In this document: positions 35,724-45,300 of the stretch, in pieces
Layout of the letters: every line of letters begins with the position of its first letter
Position numbering within the stretch: position 1 is the stretch's first letter
Source of the DNA: Sphingobacterium sp. PCS056
GTDB taxonomy: Bacteria; Bacteroidota; Bacteroidia; Sphingobacteriales; Sphingobacteriaceae
Length of the DNA: 64,000 bases
Assembly (NCBI RefSeq): GCF_023273895.1
Contig: NZ_CP096883.1
Coordinates: 682,001-746,000 of the forward strand
Reading direction: 5' to 3'
Notes under the pieces: model-generated
The model's database searches: none
What the model saw: only the letters and a program-made list of their open reading frames with translations
Told to the model about the DNA's origin: nothing
Position numbers and translations under genes: made by a program

Positions 35724-36992
35724 TTAATAATTTACATAATAATCTTTTGGAAACTGTTCAGCATCCCAGCATTTCTGCGAAGTCCATTTTTCAGGATTAC
35801 AAGTCCAAAATTCATCATTAGCCGATAACCCAAGAGGAAGAAAGGACAAAGAGGCTACATACATAGAACCAGCATTCGTATAGTAATCTGCCAGATTCTG
35901 TTGCAAATCGCCTACCACCCCCATACGAAGCCATCCTGAAGGTGAAAAAGTCTTATCAATATAAATATTTCTCAATACTGCGGTTAGAGCTGCACGTACT
36001 TGTCCCTTAGAAATATCATCCGGCAATTTATTTTCAAGAGCCACCGCAGCCAAAGGCTGAAAAGCTGCATTCTTATAAGTTGAAGATCGACCAACCACCA
36101 AATAATAACCTTCTGGAGAAATCATACGTTCCAGATGATGTGCATAACGTTGCATTCTTTTATAAGCGCGATCAAACATTTCTTTATATCTCTTATCTAC
36201 GCTTATATTATGACGCAAGGCTTCCACCAGCATATTATGGATCACATAACCATTATAATGATCAAAACTAAAGTGAGCGCCATCGCTGTACCAACCATCA
36301 CCAACATACCATTCTGTATCAAATTTGTTTACAGCATAATCTATTTTCTCTCTTGCGCACTCCTCCCCGATATCATATAAAAACGTCTCCGTCATTGCCG
36401 CAAATAAAAGCCAATTACTTTCATTTGGTTTAATTTTACGCAAAAGTTTAAATTCTTCTACAACTCGACTTTTAGTAAGGGAATCTAAAGGTTCCCATAG
36501 TGCAACAGGAGCACGCAGAAAAGCTAGAGCTAAATGAGCTGCATCAACCAAAGTTTGCGAAGACGGACCACGCCAGGTAAAATAATCTGGAGATCTAGGA
36601 TCTACTCCATGTTTTATTCCCAATAAAGCCTGCTCTCTGAATTTTTTACGCACACTCCCCTCATCCGTTCCATCATCAGGTAAAGCCAACCAAGGGGCCA
36701 TACCTGCTAATAATCGACCAAATGCCTCTAGATAACCCACACCAGGATCACGCTTATCAAAAGTCGGACTGACCTCCATCGGCATATTTCTTCGCCATTG
36801 CTCCTTACTGATATTGGTTAATATCGGTGATGCCATCTTACTTAATATGGCTACCCAATAAGCACGGTCATTTTCCTGTCCAAAACAATGCCGTCCCTTT
36901 TGATGACCAGCCTCTAATTGCATGGGTACAGAAGTCGACAAGGTCCCTAATCCAATTCCACCTAAAAACTTCAATAACAACCTTCTTTTCAT
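35724..36992 (-). CDS. DUF2264 family protein with twin-arginine-like signal
   Basis: From the ATG at 36992 the product has 422 residues. The frame extends to 37016, but this start gives a signal beginning MKRRLLLKFLGG, with an RR pair and hydrophobic core (to about residue 29) resembling a Tat signal. The rest matches DUF2264 in outline: YLEAFGRLLAGMAPWL, FTWRGPSSQTLVDAAHLALAFLRAP, then GDGWYSDGAHFSFDHYNGYVIHN, an acidic/aromatic groove like that of (alpha/alpha) barrel glycosidases. I recall this domain being linked to a beta-glucuronidase family (GH154), which should be checked. Placed between susD and GH88, it probably acts on the same uronate-containing glycan. Confidence 0.82.
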   Translation of the reverse strand: MKRRLLLKFLGGIGLGTLSTSVPMQLEAGHQKGRHCFGQENDRAYWVAILSKMASPILTNISKEQWRRNMPMEVSPTFDKRDPGVGYLEAFGRLLAGMAPWLALPDDGTDEGSVRKKFREQALLGIKHGVDPRSPDYFTWRGPSSQTLVDAAHLALAFLRAPVALWEPLDSLTKSRVVEEFKLLRKIKPNESNWLLFAAMTETFLYDIGEECAREKIDYAVNKFDTEWYVGDGWYSDGAHFSFDHYNGYVIHNMLVEALRHNISVDKRYKEMFDRAYKRMQRYAHHLERMISPEGYYLVVGRSSTYKNAAFQPLAAVALENKLPDDISKGQVRAALTAVLRNIYIDKTFSPSGWLRMGVVGDLQQNLADYYTNAGSMYVASLSFLPLGLSANDEFWTCNPEKWTSQKCWDAEQFPKDYYVNY

Positions 36993-37085
36993 TTTTTTGT
37001 ATCTATCTATGTGCACTAGATGTGCTTATTTATTAATCTAAGAGTCTAAAAATCATATTTTTGCATTAAAAAAGCAATCTTAAAA

Positions 37086-37127
37086 ATATCAACCGACTTG
37101 TCAAACGATTGCACAGACGGTTGATAT
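37086..37127 (-). promoter_or_regulatory. Stem-loop between susD and the DUF2264 gene
   Basis: Two perfect 10-nt arms (ATATCAACCG, 37086-37095; CGGTTGATAT, 37118-37127) enclose 22 nt. In the mRNA the structure lies 31 nt after the susD stop and is followed by a T-rich stretch. It could partly terminate or protect the susCD message, setting a lower level for the enzymes downstream (inference). Confidence 0.55.
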
Positions 37128-37158
37128 CAAAATCTTTACAGAATAATCAAAATTTAAC

Positions 37159-38910
37159 TTAATTATCCCAACCAGGATTTTGAGTAAGATTTGTATTTCT
37201 CTCCCTTTCTAACTGTGGTACAGGCCAAGTAAATAAATGGTCTCCCCCCCAAGTGTATGGTGAATTCACTCTACCCCAAACTTCTTTAATACCATTTCCC
37301 GCATAAAAAGACGTCGCTTTAAGAGTTTTCCAACGCAGTTCATCAAAATAGATAACACCCTCACACATTAATTCACGACGTCGTTCATCACGAATTTCCT
37401 TACGCAAATCATCTTCACCGATACCTAAACGAATAGGCTGCACACTCGCACGAGTACGTACCTCATTGGCTTTTATAACGGCCTCTCCAGGCTTATGCAA
37501 TTCATTCAGAGCCTCTGCCCATAACAATAATATATCGGCATAACGAATCACGATATAATCATAAGCTCCCGCCTCTCTGTTAGGAATACCAGGATTTGCA
37601 CCCGTATAGACAAATTTTCGAGGATAGTAATAAAAATTTGGAACAATGTCCGTACGCAAATCAAATACACCTCCAAACTCCTGACGATATGGCCATCTCG
37701 AAGTAAACACCTGATCAGTTGCACCATTAGCCCCCACAAAAGTCGAATACGGCAAAATAACATTACTTGACAGCCTAGGATCTCGATCAACATAAGCAGC
37801 CATAACACGTTGCTCATTGCTCGTAGGAAGGTACAAAGACATATCTAAACCCTTTTTCGTCATATTAGCTATTTCCGTAGCTGTTAAGTTATTTCTTAAG
37901 AAAAATACCTCACGTTTTATGGGATCCATAGCATTATAACCCGGAATATAATCGTTCCAATTAAATGGTGAACCGTCCTTCTTTTGATAACGGTCCACCG
38001 CATCAGGGTGCACCAAGAACGTATTCCAATTAGAACCAAATGCAGATCTAGACCCAAATCTAAATTGATAATTTGACCCATAACCTGGTAAAGCAATATT
38101 CTGAATACTGAATATAATTTCAGGACTTTTCTCATTTTCACCTTTAAACAAATTCTCATAATTTCCGAAAAGAGTATGTCCAAGATCCTTCACTTTTTGA
38201 AAATCATCTATAGCTTTTTGCCATTCTTTTCTGTACATATACACTTTTCCTCGGAGAGCATAAGCAGCAGATTTTGAAATTCTTCCAAAATTCGAATTTG
38301 TAGCTTCATATCGATTTGGAAGATTAGTTTCGTTAATACAATCAGTCAAATCCTGTACAATCAAATTCCACACCTCATCTTCTGTATTTCTAGGCTTATC
38401 TACCTTATTCCATTCAATCGGTTCCGTATATATTGGAACACCTTGGTATAGTTGATTTAAACGATAGTAATAAAAAGCACGCAAAAATTTCACTTCCGCA
38501 AGCAACCGTGATTTTTTAACCTCCTCAGTTGGAGAAATATTGGTCAATCCATAGACTGCATCATTAGCTCGATGAATCCCCTCATAAAGATTCTGCCATT
38601 CGGAAGAAAATATTCCAGAGGACGCTGTTGCAGTACCATTCATTAAAACCGAATTATCTCTTCCCTGCAACGTAACATAAGTATCATATTCATACAGCAT
38701 CTGTCCATTACGCAAGTTTTGATATACACCCGTTACACCTTGATCAGTTAGGTTGTCCGTTAACCACATATTATTGGTTAATACCTGTGTTTTTGGTACC
38801 GTGTCCAAGAGATCCTTATCGCAAGAAGATACCGATATTGCTGTCGCCAAGCTAGCAACAAGCATTAATTTTTTATTCCAAAATGTATATTTTATATTTT
38901 TATTTTTCAT
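37159..38910 (-). CDS. SusD/RagB family outer-membrane glycan-binding lipoprotein
   Basis: From the ATG at 38910 the product has 583 residues. This start is chosen because the upstream extension overlaps susC. The signal ends in the lipobox VSSC (Cys near 25), followed by DKDLLDTVPKTQ, the usual SusD start. Family marks are FLRAFYYYRLNQLYQGVPI with the TPR-like helices, YAYALRGKVYMYRKEWQKA-type repeats, and the C-terminal DYIVIRYADILLLWAEALNEL and ERRRELMCEGVIYFDELRW. It caps the SusC barrel at the cell surface and binds the glycan. It lies 13 bp after susC. Confidence 0.95.
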   Translation of the reverse strand: MKNKNIKYTFWNKKLMLVASLATAISVSSCDKDLLDTVPKTQVLTNNMWLTDNLTDQGVTGVYQNLRNGQMLYEYDTYVTLQGRDNSVLMNGTATASSGIFSSEWQNLYEGIHRANDAVYGLTNISPTEEVKKSRLLAEVKFLRAFYYYRLNQLYQGVPIYTEPIEWNKVDKPRNTEDEVWNLIVQDLTDCINETNLPNRYEATNSNFGRISKSAAYALRGKVYMYRKEWQKAIDDFQKVKDLGHTLFGNYENLFKGENEKSPEIIFSIQNIALPGYGSNYQFRFGSRSAFGSNWNTFLVHPDAVDRYQKKDGSPFNWNDYIPGYNAMDPIKREVFFLRNNLTATEIANMTKKGLDMSLYLPTSNEQRVMAAYVDRDPRLSSNVILPYSTFVGANGATDQVFTSRWPYRQEFGGVFDLRTDIVPNFYYYPRKFVYTGANPGIPNREAGAYDYIVIRYADILLLWAEALNELHKPGEAVIKANEVRTRASVQPIRLGIGEDDLRKEIRDERRRELMCEGVIYFDELRWKTLKATSFYAGNGIKEVWGRVNSPYTWGGDHLFTWPVPQLERERNTNLTQNPGWDN

Positions 38911-38923
38911 GATCAGTCTATTT

Positions 38924-41900
38924 TTAGAATCCAAAATTTAAACCCAATGCATACTGCTTCATTGTTGGGTATTCAGCACCTGCTCCCACTTCAGGATCTA
39001 ATCCAGGGAAATTGGTAAACATCAACAAATTCTCTCCAGAAAAGAATATTCTTAAATTTCTAACCTTAAATTTCTCCGTGAGCTTCTTATCAAACGTATA
39101 CCCGATTTGCAGATTTCTCAACTTAAAGAAATTCGATTCGTACAACCAATAATCACTAGACTGATTATTAATATTTTCTGCAGAGGTACCATATTTCAAC
39201 CTTGGAAAATATCCATTTTGATTTGTACGCGGATCATCAGGATTATTTGGATTATAGAAGTAGTGATCGTCAGCAATTCGTGTCGTCACCTGATTTCCAG
39301 AAATCAAGACATTGTTATTATACCCATGATCATTCCAGTAATACTGCGCACCAGACTCTCCTGCCCAAATCATAGACATATCCAATCCCTTATACGAAAA
39401 GCCAAGACTAATACCGTAAATATATTTTGGATTGACAGAAGTACCGGTAAAATATTGATCCGCAGTATTTCCATATACACCATCTTGATTAAGATCCGAA
39501 TAAATTAGATCTCCATAATATAGAGCAGTACTACCGTAAACATCACTGATTTTCTGACTCGAGTTTAAGAAGGAATAACCAGCAGCCTTCATCGCTTTTG
39601 CCCATTCATAGTCTCCCTCAGTACGAATCATTCCAGTCGTTGGACCTCCATGAATATTAACAGAACCATCCGCATTAAAATAAGAGCCATCCCCTTTATA
39701 GACTTTACGCAAATAAAATTCATTTAATTGACTTCCTTCAAGAATACGGTTGAGCCCCCCGCTAGAAACATCTCCTAAGTTTGTTTGCCAAGTCATTTTT
39801 CCTGTACCATCATCAACAAATCCTTCTTTCAACTGACCTTCAAATTTGATTACCTTATTCTTATTATAAGAAAAATTACCCCCTATATTATATCTGAAAT
39901 CTCCAATCTGATCACGCCAATTTAAATTAAACTCAACACCTGTATTACGCATTGCAGCTTGATTAAAAAAAGGAGGAGTCGTCGTACCCGCAGTAATTGG
40001 AACCTCTGCAGCACGAATAATATTAGACGTCTTACGGTCATACACATTTAATTCTACAGATGCACGGCGTTTTAAGGTCGCAAATTCTAATCCGATCTCT
40101 TTGTTTTCAGCTTCCTCCCACTGCAATAAATCATTGCCAAAACGAGACAACTGCAAACCATTCATTTGTGTACCATTGAAAGAGTAACCAACCAGTCCGT
40201 AGACACCGTGCCAACCGTATACATTAAGACCATCTCCCCCATCATTCCCCAATTTACCCCATGATCCACGAATTTTCACATCCTGTATGTAAGGATTCAC
40301 AGCAGCCATAAAAGATTCTTTTGACAGCATATAACCCAAAGAAAAAGAAGGAAAAGTTCCATATTTTCGATTACGGCCAAACTTCGAAGCACCGTCTCTA
40401 CGAAGACTAAACTCAGCCAAATATTTAGAGTCATAATCATAGTTCACACGACCAAAGAAGGAACGCATAGAATTATCTGATTCATCTCCTCCGATAGATG
40501 ACATTTCAGTTCCTGTACCAATATTAGTAATGGTTTCATCAATCAAACCTTTCTTAGAAGCACTGAATCCCGAATCATTATAATAAAATTCGTTATGTCC
40601 AATTAACGCACCGATTGTATGCTTGCCTATTTCCGTATTATAGCGCAAAACATTATCAAAAGATTTTCTATAAATTTTCCCATAGGATTGACTTGTTGTC
40701 AGCTGTGAAGGCACAGTTGGAGTAACCACCATATTCAGGGTAGAGAAATCATATCGAGCTGAAGGATTTTGATATCCGGTAATCTCATCAAAACGCGACT
40801 GATAATTAAATTTGGTTTCAAATGTTAAACCTTTCCAAAGTTTAAGATTAGCGAAAAATGTAGAATTCAATCGAGTTCGCTCATTACTCCCTTTATAATC
40901 ATACAGATACAACAAAACATTATTTAATTGTGAAGACTCTCCTGAACTTAAAACGGCTCCCCCAAACTTGTCTTCATACTTGGGGTAGATACCCGGAGTT
41001 GTTTGACGCAAAAAATTGTAAAGATTAGCATCAGAAGCCAATGAACGATGTTCATTAACAACGAACGTTTGTGTTCCTACAGTCAAGAAATCGGTTACAT
41101 CAGTTTCCAAGTTAACACGTCCTTCGTAACGCTTCATTCCTGTATTGTACATGATACCGGGATTATCTTGAATTCTTCCAGATAAATTAAAACGAATTTT
41201 CTCACTTCCTCCCAATACACTCACATTATGATTCTTCAACCAGCCATCTTCATAGATCCAGTCCCCCCAATTGGTATTAGGATAAGCAACATAATTAGGT
41301 AAACCAGAAGGAGCTAAACCATTTGGGTCCGCATTGGCGGCAGTCCATGTATCAATTGCAGACTGTGTATACTGTCCAGTAGTACCAATATTTGCAGCTG
41401 CTTCATTAAATAAATTCATGTGACGCACATAATCATTAACAAATACAGGCTTAGCACTGGGTGAGGTCCTTGAAAATAATCCCGAATAATTGATCTGCGG
41501 GCCTTGTCCAGCTTTACCTTTTTTAGTTGTTATCAAGATAACCCCATTTGCAGCACGTGCACCATATATTGCTGCAGATGATGCATCCTTCAAAACAGAA
41601 ATATTTTCAATATCTTCGGGATTTACCGCATCCATTACACCTTGTATCCCATCAATGATAACTAGTGCGTCATTATTATTCATAGTTCCTACCCCGCGTA
41701 CTCGAATAGTAGCACCATCACTTCCCGGTTTGCCATTTCCTACTTTTACCTGAACTCCTGCTGCTAAACCCGAGAGTGCAGAGGAAACATTAGTAACTGC
41801 ACGATTTTCCAGTTGTTTAGCATCAATAGTTGATATGGATCCCAGTAATTTAGCCTTTTTCTGCGTTCCATAACCCACGACGACAACTTCATCAATAGCA

Positions 41901-42202
41901 GCATTTCCGTCCGCTAAAGTGATTGTAATAGCGGTTTTTCCATCGACAGAAACTTCTTGATTTTGGTAGCCTACATTAGAAATGATCAACGTTGCATTAC
42001 TCGGGACAGAAATCGAAAAATTTCCAGATTTGTTAGTCGAAGTCGCTACTGTTCCTCCTTTTTCTTTGATCGTTACGCCAGATAATGCCCCACCTTGACT
42101 ATCCGTTATTCGTCCAGACACAGAAATCTTTTGCTGAGCCATAGTCGTGCCTACCGTAAATAACATCATAGCCGATACCCCGACTGTGTAAAACTTTGCC
42201 AT
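38924..42202 (-). CDS. SusC/RagA family TonB-dependent outer-membrane transporter
   Basis: The product has 1092 residues: signal peptide to about residue 22, a carboxypeptidase-D-like beta domain (about 25-97), the TonB box region DEVVVVGYG at 104-112, the plug domain (about 115-230) with the SusC blocks DAKQLENRAVTNVSSALSG, IRVRGVGTMNNNDALVIIDG and SAAIYGARAANGVILITTKKG, then the beta barrel ending YALGLNFGF with a terminal Phe. It imports oligosaccharides through the outer membrane with energy from TonB-ExbBD. It is the first gene of the operon and is divergent from the hybrid regulator. Confidence 0.96.
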   Translation of the reverse strand: MAKFYTVGVSAMMLFTVGTTMAQQKISVSGRITDSQGGALSGVTIKEKGGTVATSTNKSGNFSISVPSNATLIISNVGYQNQEVSVDGKTAITITLADGNAAIDEVVVVGYGTQKKAKLLGSISTIDAKQLENRAVTNVSSALSGLAAGVQVKVGNGKPGSDGATIRVRGVGTMNNNDALVIIDGIQGVMDAVNPEDIENISVLKDASSAAIYGARAANGVILITTKKGKAGQGPQINYSGLFSRTSPSAKPVFVNDYVRHMNLFNEAAANIGTTGQYTQSAIDTWTAANADPNGLAPSGLPNYVAYPNTNWGDWIYEDGWLKNHNVSVLGGSEKIRFNLSGRIQDNPGIMYNTGMKRYEGRVNLETDVTDFLTVGTQTFVVNEHRSLASDANLYNFLRQTTPGIYPKYEDKFGGAVLSSGESSQLNNVLLYLYDYKGSNERTRLNSTFFANLKLWKGLTFETKFNYQSRFDEITGYQNPSARYDFSTLNMVVTPTVPSQLTTSQSYGKIYRKSFDNVLRYNTEIGKHTIGALIGHNEFYYNDSGFSASKKGLIDETITNIGTGTEMSSIGGDESDNSMRSFFGRVNYDYDSKYLAEFSLRRDGASKFGRNRKYGTFPSFSLGYMLSKESFMAAVNPYIQDVKIRGSWGKLGNDGGDGLNVYGWHGVYGLVGYSFNGTQMNGLQLSRFGNDLLQWEEAENKEIGLEFATLKRRASVELNVYDRKTSNIIRAAEVPITAGTTTPPFFNQAAMRNTGVEFNLNWRDQIGDFRYNIGGNFSYNKNKVIKFEGQLKEGFVDDGTGKMTWQTNLGDVSSGGLNRILEGSQLNEFYLRKVYKGDGSYFNADGSVNIHGGPTTGMIRTEGDYEWAKAMKAAGYSFLNSSQKISDVYGSTALYYGDLIYSDLNQDGVYGNTADQYFTGTSVNPKYIYGISLGFSYKGLDMSMIWAGESGAQYYWNDHGYNNNVLISGNQVTTRIADDHYFYNPNNPDDPRTNQNGYFPRLKYGTSAENINNQSSDYWLYESNFFKLRNLQIGYTFDKKLTEKFKVRNLRIFFSGENLLMFTNFPGLDPEVGAGAEYPTMKQYALGLNFGF

Positions 42203-42240
42203 ACTTTTGGATTTAGTTTATATATTAATTAATTGGTTTA

Positions 42241-42258
42241 TGCCTCAAATTTGAAGCA
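42241..42258. promoter_or_regulatory. Palindrome between susC and the hybrid regulator gene
   Basis: TGCCTCAAATTTGAAGCA is an 18-bp palindrome with a single mismatched pair. It lies 39-56 bp upstream of the susC start, in the 132-bp divergent control region. It is a candidate operator for the AraC-type domain of the regulator (inference). Confidence 0.4.
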
Positions 42259-42334
42259 TAATCACAATAATAGAGGGTGATTTTTATAAATTTTTAGGGG
42301 TAAAATCTTAAATTTGACCTATAAACCAGCCAAA

Positions 42335-45300
42335 ATGAATAATCAGCTAAATCTACTACGATGTTTTTTAACCTTGGGATTCTTGATTGCTCATTGCTAT
42401 GCACAGGATTTTCGATTTGAACAATTAAGTCAGGAGAATATTCTTGACAAACAACCGGTTCTCTCTATTGCACAAGATCAAAAAGGTAGGCTTTGGTTTG
42501 GAGGAGCGGACAATCTTTTTGTTTATGATTCAAAAAATGTCTCCAATTTACGGAGATCTGACACCACACTAAATGATATTGAGTATATTATTAAAATTGG
42601 AATTAACGCAAAAAATGATCTTTTTATTGCTACCTCAACCCATTTACATCTATATGATATTAATCGACACAGATATATACAAAAAAACAGTAAACCCTTT
42701 AAAGAAAAGATAACCGTTCTAGACATTCAAACGCTATCTGGGCAGACTTTTCTTTGTGCTAAAGATGGGCTTTATCGTGCCAGCCCCACAGCATCTTCTT
42801 ACAAACTTGAATTATTATTAGCCCGAGATAAAGTTCACACCATTACACAAATAAGTAGTGATACGTACATCATTGCAAGTCTACAGGGCATTGAAATGAT
42901 ACAATACAAGAATAAAAAGCTTTCTATTATATCCAACTTACAGCTGCCGATTCCATTACAAGAAGAACGTATTATAAGTTCGCTATTATATGACAAAGAC
43001 AACTTATGGGTAGCAACTAAACTTCACGGTATTTATCGATATGAATTTAAGAATAAGACTTGGGTCAACCTTCATATAGGAAATAGCAATTTACTGAGTA
43101 ATAATGTCCGTAAAATCATTAAAAACCCGCAAGGAAATATTTTAATCGGTACACTCAAGGGGTTATCTGTATTTGAAAAAGAAAATTATTTTAACAATTA
43201 TCAACATACTACCTTCAACTATTCGCTATCACAAAACTCCATCTACGATATTTTTGTAGATAATCAAAAAATTGTCTGGTTAGGCACCTATTTTGGAGGA
43301 ATAAATGCCATATACCCAAACGTTCTACCTCTTACTATATATGCTACGCGATCAAATAATTTGCATCGTTTAAATAGTGACATAACAAGCAGTTTTGCAC
43401 AGACAAAAGAGAAGTATTGGATTGGGACAGAGGAAAATGGAATTAATATCATCAACAAAGCAAGCGGAAATAGCATTTCAGTTCCGCATCTAACAAAATC
43501 TAATCTCATCAAAGACCTTTACGTCCGAGAAAACAAGATTTATGCTGCTCAGTACGCCGGCGGATATAATGTCATTGATATCCATAGTCATAAAACGAAT
43601 CATTATTATCTAGATAAAGACTCTTTCGATGTTAAGAATAATATTTTCGCTATTTATGTCGATCCATCTAAAAAAATCTATTTAGGAACAAATAGTGGAT
43701 TATTTACTGTCGAAAACAATCAGATTCCTGTTCGAGTTGAAGAGATAAGAAGCAGAGAAGTTACAGACATTCAAGAAGACAGCAAATCTCAAATATATCT
43801 TTTACAAGAAAGTAAATTATATGTAAAAAATCAAACCGCTATCTTTAAAGTTATTCCAGAACTAAAGTCGCATTCAATAAAAGGTTTTTTCATCGATCCC
43901 TTGGATCAACTTTGGTTTACCACTGACAGTGCACTTTATAGTCTGCAAAAAAATGGTGAAGCAACCTTTCACGTCAAGTTCAATAAAAATAATCTCGGTT
44001 GGCCCATCATGATCGACAATATGCTCTGGATCACGAGTGAAAATGGCTTAATTTTCTTTAACCCTAAAACGAAGTACACGAATATTTTAAATCAAAATGA
44101 TGGTTTACCCGTTAAAAATTTGCAAAGTGCAAAACTGTTCCATGGTGAAGAAGGAAAATTATTCTTGACGACTCTAAATGGGTTAGTATCCATAGATACT
44201 AAAAAAATAGCCTTCAATCATATTTTACCTACAGTTTTATTAAGAAATATCTATATAAATGAAAGTACACTGCCATTCGACCGAATTCATGCTACAGCAA
44301 CGAACAATCATTATCAAATAAGATTACAACACCATGAAAACTATTTAACAATCGATTTTTCAAGCTCTAATTTCATCAAGCCACTAAAAAACAAATACAG
44401 ATACAAGTTAGATGGGATTGACAAAGATTGGATAGAGACCAATTCAGCAAACATTAAATACACCAATATACCCGAAGGAAGACATAAATTAACCATATTT
44501 TCTTGCAACAACGATATGATTTGGAGCAAAACTCCTCTAATCTTAGATATTACGGTACTTCCTCCATTTTGGCGCACCTGGTGGGCATATCTTTTTTATG
44601 CACTATCATTTGCTTTAGCCATTCATTTCATAATAAAATTCATTGTGGAACGTGAAATTTTAATTAATTCAGAAAAAGAACACGAAAATAAAATTAACTT
44701 TTTCACTCAAATTTCACACGAAATTAGAACACCACTTACCTTAATCACAGCTCCGCTTGATGAATTAATAACAGAAGTGGCCAATCTTCCAACTACACAA
44801 TTTAAATTAATACGCATCAAAAAAAATGCAAACAAACTTCTAACTGTAGTAAATGAATTATTGGACTTTAAAAAATTTGATGATCATAAACAAGAACTCA
44901 AATTGACATCAATTTCATTCAGAGAATATATCGAAGATACTTTTTATCTATTTAATGATTTTGCCCAAACAAAAAATTTAAACTATTATATTAAACACAT
45001 AGATCCCATCGGCATCCAGTCAATTGATACCATACAATTTGATAAAGTGATGTTCAACCTACTGTCCAATGCTATTAAATATACCCCTGAAAATGGCACT
45101 GTCTACTTAGAAGTTATTCAAGATGAAAAAAGAATCACCATTCAGATTGTTGATAATGGCATCGGAATTACATCAACCAACCAATTTAAAATATTCGAAG
45201 AATATTATAGAGAAGATCAAGTAAATGATACTATCGGCACTGGTATAGGATTAGCCCTAACTAAAAAAATAATCGAACAACATGGTGGAGAAATTCATTG

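Noticed and set aside
36135..36380. Plus-strand frame inside the DUF2264 gene
   Set aside because: It is a shadow of a well-supported gene on the other strand; His and Ile rich by consequence of the opposite codons.
42309..42316. TAAATTTG as a firm promoter of the hybrid regulator gene
   Set aside because: The -7 box matches, but no TTG/TTTG is found at the expected distance upstream, so it is mentioned only inside the gene entry.
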